Of a stretch of 64,000 nucleotides of DNA, positions 1 through 9,132 are shown piece after piece. A model generated the notes under the pieces. The model was not told where the DNA came from. It saw nothing but the letters and a program-made list of their open reading frames with translations, and did no database searches. Both the position numbers and the translations under genes were made by a program. Source of the DNA: an uncultured Ruminococcus sp. (GTDB lineage Bacteria > Bacillota > Clostridia > Oscillospirales > Ruminococcaceae); NCBI GenBank assembly GCA_947624295.1, contig CANQJV010000002.1:62001-126000 (forward strand), in the 5' to 3' direction. Each line of letters begins with the position of its first letter. The stretch's first letter is position 1.

Positions 1-84
1 ATTAAGGCGGTTTACTACAGTCCGGATTTGATTCCGGACTTGTATACAGTCTGTAAACGGCATTATGAGGGGTATTTTTTATGA
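1..84 (+). CDS. 3' end of an upstream gene, product unknown
   Basis: An open frame enters from the left edge and ends at TGA 82-84. The 27 visible residues contain SPDLIPDLYTVCKRHYEGYF. The stop overlaps the ATG of the next gene in an ATGA junction, which is typical of translational coupling. Position ahead of rbfA suggests the nusA-infB type operon, but the residues do not match the end of IF-2 as I know it. Function cannot be assigned from this fragment. Confidence 0.45.
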   Translation: MKAVYYSPDLIPDLYTVCKRHYEGYFL

Positions 85-485
85 ACGATGAAAGAATGAG
101 CAATGCGGATATGATTCAGTACTGCAATGAGGCTCTTGCGTGGGAGGATTTCGGACCTGTAGATATTTATTTTTTCGAGTCCGTTAAAAAAATCCTGCTG
201 GGCGAATCAAGTCAATTTGAGAATACGGATAATTTTCCTAACGAACTTATGGGAGTAGAAAGACCCGTAAGCGATATTGAACTTGAACCTGAATATCATA
301 AATTCGCTGATATATATTACGAGGAGGGCGACGAAAATCTTCCTGATTACAGTAAAACAGAAGATGAATATGATGACGACGAGGAGGGATTTTTTGCGAA
401 ACCTGATTCGGATTCATTGCAGAAACATTCTGAAAGGAAATCAGGCGGATTCAAAGTCAAGCTCCGTGCAGTAAAGAAAGGATAA
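81..485 (+). CDS. Hypothetical acidic protein upstream of rbfA
   Basis: This 134-residue protein is not one I recognise. The first two thirds look like a small folded domain rich in aromatic and acidic residues. It is followed by a strongly acidic stretch (residues about 80-105, with EDEYDDDEEG) and a basic tail ending KVKLRAVKKG. There is no signal peptide or membrane segment. The start at 81 overlaps the stop of the previous gene by four bases, with GAGGGG upstream as ribosome site, and rbfA begins two bases after its stop. Tight coupling suggests a role near translation initiation or ribosome maturation, but that is inference from position only. Confidence 0.7.
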   Translation: MNDERMSNADMIQYCNEALAWEDFGPVDIYFFESVKKILLGESSQFENTDNFPNELMGVERPVSDIELEPEYHKFADIYYEEGDENLPDYSKTEDEYDDDEEGFFAKPDSDSLQKHSERKSGGFKVKLRAVKKG

Positions 486-487
486 AT

Positions 488-826
488 ATGGCAAATTATA
501 AAACAAACCGTATGGCAGAAGATATAAAAAGAGAAATGACTGCTGTTCTGCGAGAACTGAAAGACCCACGTATTGACAAGATGCTTACTGTTGTAAGAGT
601 TGATTTATCGGGGGATATGTCTGTCTGTAAAGTATACGTTTCAAGTCTTGGCGGAATGGAAAAGACTGCTGAGTCAGTACAGGGGCTGAAAAGTGCAGCA
701 GGCTTTATCCGCCGTGAACTTTTTCACCGCCTGCAAATGAGGAAATCTCCCGAACTTACGTTCATAGCTGATAATTCAATCGAAAGAGGTGCGGAGATAA
801 GCAGGAAACTTAATGAAATTCTGTAG
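488..826 (+). CDS. rbfA: Ribosome-binding factor A
   Basis: RbfA binds the 30S subunit and helps late maturation of 16S rRNA around helix 1. The 112-residue length is normal. The family features are visible: an N-terminal RMAEDIKREMTAVLRELKDPR helix region, then a KH-like core with VDLSGDMSVCKVYVS, and the C-terminal RKSPELTFIADNSIERGAEI motif. It starts two bases after the preceding gene and is followed 20 bp later by an NrnA-type gene and then truB, the common Firmicutes order rbfA-nrnA-truB-ribF. Cytoplasmic. Confidence 0.97.
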   Translation: MANYKTNRMAEDIKREMTAVLRELKDPRIDKMLTVVRVDLSGDMSVCKVYVSSLGGMEKTAESVQGLKSAAGFIRRELFHRLQMRKSPELTFIADNSIERGAEISRKLNEIL

Positions 827-846
827 GAACAGCAGGAGGAATTACT

Positions 847-1800
847 ATGTTTATTAGTATGAATGAAGCCGTTGAGTTTCTGAAAAATTGCGATAATGTG
901 TATATTCTCACTCACCAGAGCCCTGACGGTGACTGTACCGGAGCAGGATTTGCACTTCACGATATTTTGCGGAATATGGACAAAAAAAGTGCTGTTCTAT
1001 GTTGTGACGAATTTCCCGATAAATTCAACTTTATGACTGATACTGAAAATAATGCCGATTTTACGCCGGAAACTTTTATTACTGTTGATGTTGCCGACAA
1101 AAGACTTCTCGGGAAATATGAGGAAATTTACGGCGATAAGATAAATCTCTGCATAGACCATCATATTTCGAACAAGGACTATGCTGAACGCACTTTACTT
1201 GAGGCAGATTCCGCAGCAGCTTGTCAGGTACTTTACAGATTATCGTGTGCTATGGGCGTGGAACTCTCTGACTATGCGGCTTGTTGTATATATACGGGCA
1301 TAGCTACAGATACGGGCTGTTTCAAATTTGAGAATGCAGGAGCGGAAACTCATAGGATAATTGCGGAAATCATGTATCGCCATAAACTGAAATATGCTGA
1401 TATTAACCGTAAAATGTTTGATATAAAATCAAAGGCGAGAATGATACTTGAATCGAGATTTATCAATCTTATGGAGGAATACCTTGATAACAGGCTTATT
1501 ATTGCCCCTGTAACTATCGATATAATAAATGAAATAGGTATAGATTACGATGAATTTGAAGGGCTTGCACCTATGACTATTGAACTTGACGGCACTGAAG
1601 TAGGTGTACTTATGAAAGAACGTGAACCTAATATATACAGATGTTCATTCCGTTCTGCAAACGACGTGAATGTTTCCGAAATATGTAAAATTCTTGACGG
1701 AGGAGGTCATGCAAAAGCAGCAGGCTGTACAATAGAGGGCTGTACTCTTGAGGAGGCTAAAAGACGTATTATAGAGGCTGTAAGAAAGGTGATGCCATGA
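847..1800 (+). CDS. nrnA: DHH/DHHA1 phosphoesterase, NrnA-type oligoribonuclease / pAp phosphatase
   Basis: NrnA-family enzymes degrade nano-RNAs and dephosphorylate pAp using two metal ions. The 317-residue protein shows the N-terminal HQSPDGDCTGAGFAL metal motif (residues about 23-37), the TVDVAD motif, the diagnostic DHH (CIDHHISNKDY, about residue 99) and a C-terminal DHHA1 domain with GGGHAKAAGC. RBS AGGAGG precedes ATG 847. Its stop overlaps the truB start by four bases (ATGA). The rbfA-nrnA-truB-ribF order is conserved in Clostridia. Whether both catalytic activities are present cannot be judged from sequence alone. Confidence 0.92.
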   Translation: MFISMNEAVEFLKNCDNVYILTHQSPDGDCTGAGFALHDILRNMDKKSAVLCCDEFPDKFNFMTDTENNADFTPETFITVDVADKRLLGKYEEIYGDKINLCIDHHISNKDYAERTLLEADSAAACQVLYRLSCAMGVELSDYAACCIYTGIATDTGCFKFENAGAETHRIIAEIMYRHKLKYADINRKMFDIKSKARMILESRFINLMEEYLDNRLIIAPVTIDIINEIGIDYDEFEGLAPMTIELDGTEVGVLMKEREPNIYRCSFRSANDVNVSEICKILDGGGHAKAAGCTIEGCTLEEAKRRIIEAVRKVMP

Positions 1801-2690
1801 ACGGTATATTGTGCGTGAACAAACCGCAGGGATTCACATCTTTTGACGTTGTCGCAAAATTGCGTGGTATACTGAAAATAAAGCGTATTGGTCACGGCGG
1901 TACTCTTGACCCTATGGCGACAGGTGTTCTGCCTGTATTCATAGGGACAGCTACAAAAGCGTGTGATATTGTGCCTGATACGTCTAAATCATATCGTGCA
2001 GGGTTCAGACTGGGGATTACTACAGATACGCTTGATATTACAGGGAAAATCACGGCGGAAAATCAGTCACGTGTTGCCGTAAAAGATATACTTGACGTAA
2101 TACCGCTGTTTACGGGCGATATAAAACAAGTACCGCCTATGTATTCAGCAATAAAAATAGGCGGACAGAAATTGTGTAATCTTGCAAGGAACGGTATTGA
2201 AATAGAACGTCCTGCACGGGATATAACTATTGACAGCATAAAACTTGAAAGTTTTGACGAAAATTCGCAGTCGGGAGTTATTTCTGTAATCTGTTCGAAA
2301 GGAACTTATATAAGAAGTCTTATTGACGATATTGGCGAGAAATTGGGCTGCGGAGGATTTATGACTTCACTTGTGAGGACAATGTCAGGCGGTTTTACGC
2401 TTGAGGACTGTTTTACGCTTGAGGAAATACAGAATCTCGCTGATACAGGGGAAATTGAAAATACGCTTTACAGCGTGGAATGCGTTTTCAATATGTTGCC
2501 GAAAATTATGCTGAACGAAGTACAGACAAGAATGTATAGAAACGGTGTAAAACTTGATTTGAACCGCATAGACGGTATCAAGCCTGAAATTCCCCGATAT
2601 TGCGTGTATGGCGATGATAACAGATTTATCGGAGTTGCGAGAACTGATTTTGTGAAATGCGAACTGAGAGTTGTTAAAAATTTTATCTGA
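1797..2690 (+). CDS. truB: tRNA pseudouridine(55) synthase TruB
   Basis: TruB converts U55 of the tRNA T loop to pseudouridine. The 297-residue protein carries the catalytic motif GGTLDPMATGVLP (Asp in GTLDP is the nucleophile), preceded by KPQGFTSFDVV, and later RSLIDDIG with KGTYIRSL, which are TruB signatures. The C-terminal part is the PUA-like/TruB-C region. The start overlaps the nrnA stop by four bases, and ribF follows nine bases after the stop, so all four genes are probably one transcript. Confidence 0.97.
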   Translation: MNGILCVNKPQGFTSFDVVAKLRGILKIKRIGHGGTLDPMATGVLPVFIGTATKACDIVPDTSKSYRAGFRLGITTDTLDITGKITAENQSRVAVKDILDVIPLFTGDIKQVPPMYSAIKIGGQKLCNLARNGIEIERPARDITIDSIKLESFDENSQSGVISVICSKGTYIRSLIDDIGEKLGCGGFMTSLVRTMSGGFTLEDCFTLEEIQNLADTGEIENTLYSVECVFNMLPKIMLNEVQTRMYRNGVKLDLNRIDGIKPEIPRYCVYGDDNRFIGVARTDFVKCELRVVKNFI

Positions 2691-2699
2691 GGTGAATTT

Positions 2700-3587
2700 A
2701 TGGAAAAAAGAAAATCTGCTGTTGCGCTTGGACTTTTTGACGGCATTCACCTCGGACATCGTGCGGTACTGAATCTTGCAATTGAGCAGGAGAAAAACGG
2801 CTATATTCCGTATGTTTTCACGTTCAATCCGGCAATGGCATCGAAAAAAAGCAAAGGCGAATACGGATATATCTACAATCACATAGACAAATATCATATG
2901 CTGTATGATTCAGGTTTCAAATCGCATATAGTGTCAGTATCATTTGACGAAATATGCAGTTTAAGCGGAGAGGAATTTGTTGAAAATATACTCATTGGTG
3001 AACTTAATGCAGGTGTTGTGTGTTGCGGAGATAGTTTCAGATTCGGGGAAAATGCCTCGTGCGGAGTGCATGAACTGCGTGAATTTGGCGAAAAGTATGG
3101 TTTTGAAGTATGTATTGCGGGTAATGTTGTATATGATGGCGAAATAGTATCGTCAACAGCTATCCGTAATATGCTTCTTGAGGGCGATACAGTGAGAGCA
3201 GGCAAATTTCTTGGCGAACCGTACACTATAAGAGGTGAAGTGGTTCACGGAGCTGAACTCGGCAGGACAATAGGATTCCCGACGATAAATCAGGTTTTCA
3301 GTAAGGGACAGCTTGTCCCGAAGTACGGAGTATATGCGAGCCGTGTGAAAATTGACGGGCGATATTACGGAGGAATGACGGATATAGGTAAAAAGCCGAC
3401 TGTTGATTACAAAGGAACACCGCTTGCTGAAACTCATATAATAGATTTTTCAGGTGATTTGTACGGGAAAAAAGTCTATACTGAAATTCTTGAGTTTGTA
3501 AGACCTGAACAAAAATTTGATTCAGTAGACAAACTAAAACAGCAAATTGCACAAGATATGGAAAAAATAAAATATATTTTGATATAA
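2700..3587 (+). CDS. ribF: Bifunctional riboflavin kinase / FAD synthetase
   Basis: RibF phosphorylates riboflavin to FMN and adenylates FMN to FAD. Residues 1-170 form the adenylyltransferase half, with GLFDGIHLGHR (HxGH nucleotide-binding motif) and SSTAIRNMLLEG. Residues about 175-290 form the riboflavin kinase half, with GRTIGFPTIN, which binds the flavin and Mg-ATP. Length 295 is slightly short of the usual 305-315 but both domains are complete. RBS GGTGA lies upstream of the ATG. It is the last gene of the operon; a long inverted repeat follows at 3602. Confidence 0.96.
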   Translation: MEKRKSAVALGLFDGIHLGHRAVLNLAIEQEKNGYIPYVFTFNPAMASKKSKGEYGYIYNHIDKYHMLYDSGFKSHIVSVSFDEICSLSGEEFVENILIGELNAGVVCCGDSFRFGENASCGVHELREFGEKYGFEVCIAGNVVYDGEIVSSTAIRNMLLEGDTVRAGKFLGEPYTIRGEVVHGAELGRTIGFPTINQVFSKGQLVPKYGVYASRVKIDGRYYGGMTDIGKKPTVDYKGTPLAETHIIDFSGDLYGKKVYTEILEFVRPEQKFDSVDKLKQQIAQDMEKIKYILI

Positions 3588-3601
3588 CATAGAAAATTCG
3601 T

Positions 3602-3651
3602 AATGCTTTCACAATTTTATCACATTAGTGCGATATTATTGTAAAAGCATT
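3602..3651 (+). terminator. Long inverted repeat after ribF, possible terminator or operator
   Basis: AATGCTTTCACAAT (3602-3615) is mirrored by ATTGTAAAAGCATT (3638-3651) with one mismatch, and the inner part (TATC/GATA) extends the stem. A clear T tract is absent on the plus strand, so termination is not certain; it could also be an operator or 5' structure for the ABC operon starting at 3682. Confidence 0.5.
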
Positions 3652-3681
3652 ATTATTAAAATATCAGGAGGGTAAAACTAA

Positions 3682-4752
3682 ATGATTGAGGTTAAAAACC
3701 TTGTCAAGCGATACGGCGATAAAAAAGCCGTCAATGACATCAGCTTTACGGTTGAAAAAGGCGAAATATTAGGTTTTCTCGGACCTAACGGCGCAGGCAA
3801 ATCAACCACCATGAATATGCTTACAGGCTATATTTCATCAACTTCGGGAAGTATCAAGATAAATGGAGTTGATATTCTGGAAGACCCTATAAAAGCTAAG
3901 TCGAATATAGGCTATCTCCCTGAAATCCCACCGCTTTATGTTGATATGACTGTTGACGGCTATCTTAATTTTATGTACGACTTGAAAAAATGCAAGCTGT
4001 CACGGAAAAAGCATCTTGAGGAAATATGTAATCTCTGCAAAATCAGTCACGTAAGGGGCAGACTTATACGTAACTTGTCAAAAGGTTACAAGCAGAGAGT
4101 AGGACTTGCGCAGGCACTTATAAATAATCCGCCTGTACTGATTCTTGACGAGCCTACAGTAGGACTTGACCCGAATCAGATTATTGAAATACGTACGCTT
4201 ATAAAGAAACTCGGCAAAAATCATACTGTTATACTTTCGTCGCATATTTTGCCTGAAATTCAAGCGGTATGTGACAGAATCATTATAATCAACAAAGGTG
4301 TAGTTGCCGCAAACGGTACAGCGCATGAAATTGCGGAGAGTATCACAAATCAGCATAAAATGACTATCAGAATTGAGGGGAAAACTCATACTAAAGCTGA
4401 CAAAGATGAAATTGTCAATGCAATTAAGAAAATAGACGGTATCAAATACGTGAGAGCTGATATGGAACGTGAAAAAGGCATATATGATTACGACGTTGAA
4501 ACGGACGGAAAAACTGATATACGCCGTGCAATAAACCTTATGTGCAGGGAAAATGACTGGAATATTCTTATGTTACAGCTGTCAGACCTTACGCTTGAGG
4601 ACATATTCCTTAAAATTACAGTAGGTGACGTTGTACCGGAAGATGCTGTCAGCAAACCGTCACCTGAACTTGATATAAGCGTTCAGGACGGCGAACTCAT
4701 AGCGGAGGAAAAATTAAGTCTTGATAAAGATAAAAAAGGAGGAGAAGAATAA
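3682..4752 (+). CDS. ABC transporter ATP-binding protein, GldA-like
   Basis: ATPase subunit of an ABC exporter. It shows Walker A GPNGAGKST (about residues 35-43), the Q-loop region, signature LSKGYKQR, Walker B LILDEPTVGLDP and the switch His in SSHILPE. At 356 residues it is longer than a usual GldA/CcmA ATPase (about 310) because of a C-terminal acidic/lysine-rich extension ending DKDKKGGEE. RBS GGAGGG precedes ATG 3682. The next gene starts on the last base of its stop (TAATG). The neighbours are GldF- and GldG-like, so this is the non-gliding Gld-type export cluster common in Clostridia; substrate unknown. Confidence 0.92.
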   Translation: MIEVKNLVKRYGDKKAVNDISFTVEKGEILGFLGPNGAGKSTTMNMLTGYISSTSGSIKINGVDILEDPIKAKSNIGYLPEIPPLYVDMTVDGYLNFMYDLKKCKLSRKKHLEEICNLCKISHVRGRLIRNLSKGYKQRVGLAQALINNPPVLILDEPTVGLDPNQIIEIRTLIKKLGKNHTVILSSHILPEIQAVCDRIIIINKGVVAANGTAHEIAESITNQHKMTIRIEGKTHTKADKDEIVNAIKKIDGIKYVRADMEREKGIYDYDVETDGKTDIRRAINLMCRENDWNILMLQLSDLTLEDIFLKITVGDVVPEDAVSKPSPELDISVQDGELIAEEKLSLDKDKKGGEE

Positions 4753-5456
4753 TGGGAGCTATATACAGACGTGAAATGGGTGCATTTTTTACATCGGGAC
4801 TTGCCTATGTATTCCTTACAGTGTTCACCCTTCTTTCAGGAATTTTCTTCTTTTTCGGAGTAATCGGTTCAGCTACTTCAAATATGTCGTCGATGTTCAG
4901 CAGTATGTTTATTATAGTACTTTTTCTTATTCCGATACTGACGATGAAACTGATGAGTGAGGAAAAGAAAAACCGTACTGACCAGGGATTACTTACTGCA
5001 CCAATAGGGTTGTGGTCAATCGTTCTTGGTAAATATTTTGCCGCACTTACTTTGTTTGTAATTGCAGAGAGTGTTGTGTTCATATACTCGATATTTATTG
5101 CAGTTTACGGTGAAGTGCAATGGGCATCGCTTTTAGGGAATTACTTTGCAATGCTGTTTTTAGGAGCTGCATTTATTGCAGTGGGAATTTTCGTATCATC
5201 GCTTACTGAAAATCAAATGGCATCAGCAGTTGCAAGTATGCTGACACTGTTTGTACTGTATTTGTTCGACTCACTTGCATCGAATATTGAGAACGAAACA
5301 ATACAGAAAGCAATGCTTTCGCTGTCATTTTATTCAAGATACATTGAGTTTACTCAGGGAGTTTTCAATCTCTCAAGTGTGGTATTTTTCATCAGTGCCG
5401 CTTTTATCTTTAACTTTTTTACTGTAAGAGTTCTTGATAAAAGACGCTGGAGTTAA
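4752..5456 (+). CDS. ABC transporter permease, GldF-like (ABC-2 family)
   Basis: Integral membrane subunit of 234 residues with about six hydrophobic segments (for example YVFLTVFTLLSGIFFFFGVI near residue 18 and MFIIVLFLIPILTMKLMSEE near 53). The MKLMSEEKKNRTDQGLLTAP stretch between segments 2 and 3 is characteristic of ABC-2/GldF permeases. The start codon overlaps the ATPase stop by one base. It should pair with the upstream ATPase and the downstream GldG-like protein. Substrate cannot be predicted. Confidence 0.9.
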   Translation: MGAIYRREMGAFFTSGLAYVFLTVFTLLSGIFFFFGVIGSATSNMSSMFSSMFIIVLFLIPILTMKLMSEEKKNRTDQGLLTAPIGLWSIVLGKYFAALTLFVIAESVVFIYSIFIAVYGEVQWASLLGNYFAMLFLGAAFIAVGIFVSSLTENQMASAVASMLTLFVLYLFDSLASNIENETIQKAMLSLSFYSRYIEFTQGVFNLSSVVFFISAAFIFNFFTVRVLDKRRWS

Positions 5457-5479
5457 TTACGGAAAGGGGACTGATACCA

Positions 5480-7105
5480 ATGAGCAAAAAAGAGAAAAAT
5501 AAGTTACCGGAAAATCCTGCTGAGGAAAATACCGGAGCAGAAAAAGTTAAAAAAGCTAAGAATTTCAAGAAACTGAAATTCGGTTCAATGTCGGTAGTAG
5601 TAGTTGTGCTTGTAATCGCAATTGTTATAGTAGCCAATCTTATGTGCGGACTTCTTATGAAACGCTACCCTATTAAGATTGACCTTACACCCGACAACAG
5701 ATATGAACTTTCAGACAAATCGATTGAGGCTGTAAAAGCGATAGACAAGGACGTTGAAATAACAGTAATGATGACAAAGGACTATTTTTCAGCAATGTCA
5801 CAACAATACGAATCAATGTACTATCAGTATTACGGAGTTATAGTCGATATGCCGTTTGAAATTATCCCTGAAATCCTTGACAAATATTCTGTTTATGCGG
5901 AGCAGGGTAAAGGCAGTATAACTGTTAAATATGTTGATATGAACAAAGACCCTGATATTGTCACACGATTCAGCAAATATTACAACGGTACAATTGAACA
6001 GGGCAGTATAGTATTGCAGTGCGGTGAACGTGTAAAAGTAATCACTCCTAACAGTGTTGCGGGAATGATAGCGCCTTCTCAGAACAGTACAGCAACTAAT
6101 ATAAATATGGTTTTTGCAGGTGAAAGTACACTTACTTCAGCTATCAGGGCAGTTACAGATGCAACACCGGTAAGAACTGCATTTGTTACTACGATGAACG
6201 GCAATTCTGTTCTTGATAACGCACACGCATCAATTGTTGCATCATTTGAGAATTTTCTCACAACAAACGGCTATGACTGTTCGGAAATTGACGTTGCTAC
6301 AGACGATTTAAGCGTTGATAACTATGATATGCTTGTTGTAGCATGTCCTGCTGTTGATTTTACGGAGGACATCATCACAAAAATCAGTGATTTCCTCTAT
6401 AACAGCGGAAAATACGAGAAAAATATGATTTATGTTCCGAATCTCAACGCAACAAACCTCCCGAATATCAGTTCATTGCTTGCGGACTGGAAAATAGAGA
6501 TACAGCAATCAGCGATAATGGATGAAAATATGGTTCAGGCTACATTCAGCTCACTTGGTTCAGTAAGCTATGCACCTGTATTGCAGGTTTCAGATACTGA
6601 AACAGTGGGAACTTTACCAAACGAGGCACTTCCGATTATAGCATCATTTGCGAAACCTGTAAATATTATAAGTAAAAATAATGACGGAATCACAAAAGAA
6701 ATTCTGAAATCTTCTGATACTTCTTATCTTGCTGACCTCGAAACAGGCGAAACATCAACAGATAAGAGCGCATATAACGTTGTTGTGAGTGCAAGACGTG
6801 AAACAGCTGAACAGTTTAATGTATACGGCAGCAACATACTTGTAATAAGCAGTCCGTTTATGCTTGACAGTGCTGTTTTAAGCAGTACAAGCACATATAA
6901 CAATGCGAGTGCTGTACTGAATATTGTGAATAATATTTCAGGAAAAGAGACAGCTGAAATTATTCCTGAGAAAGCACTCAATCAGACAACCCTTGCAATT
7001 ACAACTGCATCGGCGAGAGTTATACAGATAGTTGTTATTATCGTAATACCGCTTGTTATTGCGATTGCAGGTGCATTTGTATTGATATGGAGAAAAAATA
7101 AATGA
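5480..7105 (+). CDS. GldG-like ABC-associated protein
   Basis: This 541-residue protein has one transmembrane helix near the N-terminus (about residues 37-57), a large extracytoplasmic region and a second helix at the C-terminus (about 513-536) followed by RKNK. The region after the first helix contains IDLTPDNRYELSDKSIEAVK, typical of GldG-type proteins whose outer domain resembles a glutamine-amidotransferase-like fold. It lies 23 bp after the permease and overlaps the next gene by four bases (ATGA). It presumably forms the extracytoplasmic part of the exporter. Confidence 0.88.
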   Translation: MSKKEKNKLPENPAEENTGAEKVKKAKNFKKLKFGSMSVVVVVLVIAIVIVANLMCGLLMKRYPIKIDLTPDNRYELSDKSIEAVKAIDKDVEITVMMTKDYFSAMSQQYESMYYQYYGVIVDMPFEIIPEILDKYSVYAEQGKGSITVKYVDMNKDPDIVTRFSKYYNGTIEQGSIVLQCGERVKVITPNSVAGMIAPSQNSTATNINMVFAGESTLTSAIRAVTDATPVRTAFVTTMNGNSVLDNAHASIVASFENFLTTNGYDCSEIDVATDDLSVDNYDMLVVACPAVDFTEDIITKISDFLYNSGKYEKNMIYVPNLNATNLPNISSLLADWKIEIQQSAIMDENMVQATFSSLGSVSYAPVLQVSDTETVGTLPNEALPIIASFAKPVNIISKNNDGITKEILKSSDTSYLADLETGETSTDKSAYNVVVSARRETAEQFNVYGSNILVISSPFMLDSAVLSSTSTYNNASAVLNIVNNISGKETAEIIPEKALNQTTLAITTASARVIQIVVIIVIPLVIAIAGAFVLIWRKNK

Positions 7106-8607
7106 ATAAATCAGTTAAAGGAATTATCGGTCTTTGTGCAGTGCTTGCGGTTCTCGGGAGCGGGTATGCAGTACTCAAACTTACTCAGCCTGAAGAAAAT
7201 GCAAATGAAAACAGCAGTTCAGAAAGTTCAATTCCCGAACAAAAAAGCGTAGTTCTGATACAAGATGAAAATGCTGAAGATGCGAACGGTGTTGTTAAAA
7301 CAGTTGACATAAAAAATGCAACAGATGAGCTGCACGTTGTACAGAAAACGCCTGCTACAGACGATGCTGCCGCAACATACACATTTGACGGCTATCAGGA
7401 CGTTGAAATGAAAACGTCAGTAATAGGTACTCTTGTGAATAACGCTAACGGAATGACATCGGCAGATGTTATAGAGGAGAACTGCACAGATTTTGCAAAA
7501 TTCGGGCTTGATTCGCCTGAAGTCACTGTAGATATTGAGTACGAAACGGGTACAGAATACACATTGCTGATAGGGAATGAAGCACCTACGGGCAATGTAA
7601 CTTATGTTAAGCTTGAGGGCGGTAATACTGTATATACGGTGAACAATTCAACGCTTGCGAATTACAGTAAAACTTTTATGGATTTTGTTGATACAACTAT
7701 ATTGAAGAATCCCGATGAACAGCCGATTATAAACACGCTGAAAATAGAGAGGGAAGATATGGACTATGATATTCTTCTTGAGTACGTGGAAAAAGAAGAT
7801 GCTTACAGAGGCGGTACATCGGCATCGCATATTATGGTAGAACCGGTTGAGTCGTATCTTGGAGTTGAGAGGTCTGAGAAAGTTGTAACAGGAATGTTCG
7901 GTTTATCGGCGGAAGGAATATACAGTGTTCATTGTGAAGAGTCGGATATAGCGGAGGCAGGACTTGAAAATCCGTTTTGTACAGTAGAAATGGATTGCGA
8001 TGACGGAAATGACTATAAATTACTTTTCAGCGAATCGTTTACCGACAGCGAATACGGCAAATGTTGTTATGCGATGATTGACGGCGGAAATGTTATATTT
8101 ATAGTGAGTACGGAAAATGCGGTATGGACGACAGTACAGCCTGTTGACATTATATCATCAATGTTTATTGCGTCTTACGTGTGGGATATATCGGACCTTA
8201 AACTAAGTGCGAACGGAAAAGAGTACAGTTTTGAAATATCGCCTGTTGATGCTGAAAACACACCGGACTCACCTAAAGCAGAAGATTTCAATACAACTCT
8301 GAACGGCGAGAAATTTGACTCAGAACGCTACAGGAAATTTTACAGTTTCATAATAAGCGGAAATGCTGAAGATTTGGCGATTGACGAGGAAATCCCCGAT
8401 AGTGAGCCGTTAGCTGAACTTGAATATACTGATTCATACGATAAAAAGAAACGTAAGTTTACTTTTTATGAATATTCACCTATGACAGCAATTATTGCGG
8501 TTGACGGTAAGAGCAAATTTTTCATAGCGAAATCATATGTTGAAACGCTTATAGAAAATGCGGAGAAACTTAATACGGACGAAGATTTTGCGGAAACGTG
8601 GAAATAA
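7102..8607 (+). CDS. DUF4340-like extracytoplasmic protein
   Basis: A 501-residue protein with an N-terminal signal anchor (residues about 7-27, IIGLCAVLAVLGSGYAVLKL) followed by a Ser/Glu-rich linker and a long beta-rich outer domain. Internally it has two similar halves (EVTVDIEYETGTEYTLLIGNE and FCTVEMDCDDGNDYKLLFSE), as in DUF4340 proteins that accompany GldG-type genes. Start overlaps the gldG-like stop. It is probably an accessory subunit of the same exporter; no enzymatic motif is visible. Confidence 0.85.
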   Translation: MNKSVKGIIGLCAVLAVLGSGYAVLKLTQPEENANENSSSESSIPEQKSVVLIQDENAEDANGVVKTVDIKNATDELHVVQKTPATDDAAATYTFDGYQDVEMKTSVIGTLVNNANGMTSADVIEENCTDFAKFGLDSPEVTVDIEYETGTEYTLLIGNEAPTGNVTYVKLEGGNTVYTVNNSTLANYSKTFMDFVDTTILKNPDEQPIINTLKIEREDMDYDILLEYVEKEDAYRGGTSASHIMVEPVESYLGVERSEKVVTGMFGLSAEGIYSVHCEESDIAEAGLENPFCTVEMDCDDGNDYKLLFSESFTDSEYGKCCYAMIDGGNVIFIVSTENAVWTTVQPVDIISSMFIASYVWDISDLKLSANGKEYSFEISPVDAENTPDSPKAEDFNTTLNGEKFDSERYRKFYSFIISGNAEDLAIDEEIPDSEPLAELEYTDSYDKKKRKFTFYEYSPMTAIIAVDGKSKFFIAKSYVETLIENAEKLNTDEDFAETWK

Positions 8608-8640
8608 TATCGGTAAAATAATTTAATAAGGAGGATAACT

Positions 8641-8922
8641 ATGGGCAGAAAATTCATAAAATACAGAGGATATCCGCTTGTAAGGAACGGTAATCAGCTT
8701 TATTACGGCTATATGTCCGACCCTTATGTAATATGGATACAGATACTTGAAACGAAAGATATTGACGGAGAGAAGATAACGAGTAAAGTGAGAGTACTTG
8801 AGCTTGACACGAAAGAAACAGACCCTATGAAACAGATTGTAAAGCGTTCGGATCGTGATGCAGGTCTTTACGAAGCACTTGACATTGCGAAAGTGTGGCT
8901 TGATAAAGCGCTTGCGGGCTGA
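8641..8922 (+). CDS. Hypothetical 93-residue protein
   Basis: A small soluble protein, not recognised. It begins MGRKFIKYRGYPLVRNGNQL and contains the tract PYVIWIQILETKDIDGE, giving a predicted beta-rich half followed by a helix (DAGLYEALDIAKVWLDKALA). RBS AAGGAGG at spacing 7 is strong. It follows the DUF4340-like gene by 33 bp and is followed by a terminator, so it is probably the last cistron of the exporter operon. Confidence 0.8.
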   Translation: MGRKFIKYRGYPLVRNGNQLYYGYMSDPYVIWIQILETKDIDGEKITSKVRVLELDTKETDPMKQIVKRSDRDAGLYEALDIAKVWLDKALAG

Positions 8923-8925
8923 TAA

Positions 8926-8956
8926 AAAAATCCTCTGCTTTTTAGCAGGGGATTTT
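8926..8956 (+). terminator. Intrinsic terminator of the Gld-type operon
   Basis: Stem AAAATCCTCTGC / GCAGGGGATTTT (one G-T pair) with loop TTTTTAG directly after the stop at 8922. Confidence 0.85.
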
Positions 8957-9040
8957 GTGATGTTTCAACAAAAAAACAGTGATTTATTTGTGTATAAATA
9001 CAAAATTTTGAAATTGTCAATATTTTTTTGCAAAAAAATA

Positions 9041-9069
9041 TTGTAAAATTTCCCGAAAAGATTTATAAT
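9041..9069 (+). promoter_or_regulatory. Promoter of the GH26-dockerin gene
   Basis: TTGTAA (9041-9046), 17-bp spacer, TATAAT (9064-9069), 63 bp upstream of the start codon. A second weaker -35-like TTGTCA lies at 9014. The region is very AT-rich. Confidence 0.7.
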
Positions 9070-9132
9070 TAAATAAATAGGACTTTTCCTATTTTTCAGA
9101 GGGATAATTATTTTAATCAGGAGGCAATTGAA

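Noticed and set aside
3682-7105. Gliding motility machinery
   Set aside because: Only the GldA/F/G-like ABC part is present; in Clostridia this set occurs without gliding genes, so a generic exporter is more likely.
8926-9132. Small ORF starting at 8855 that reads through the terminator
   Set aside because: It overlaps the hypothetical gene out of frame, crosses the terminator hairpin and is Lys/Phe-rich AT translation without a ribosome site.
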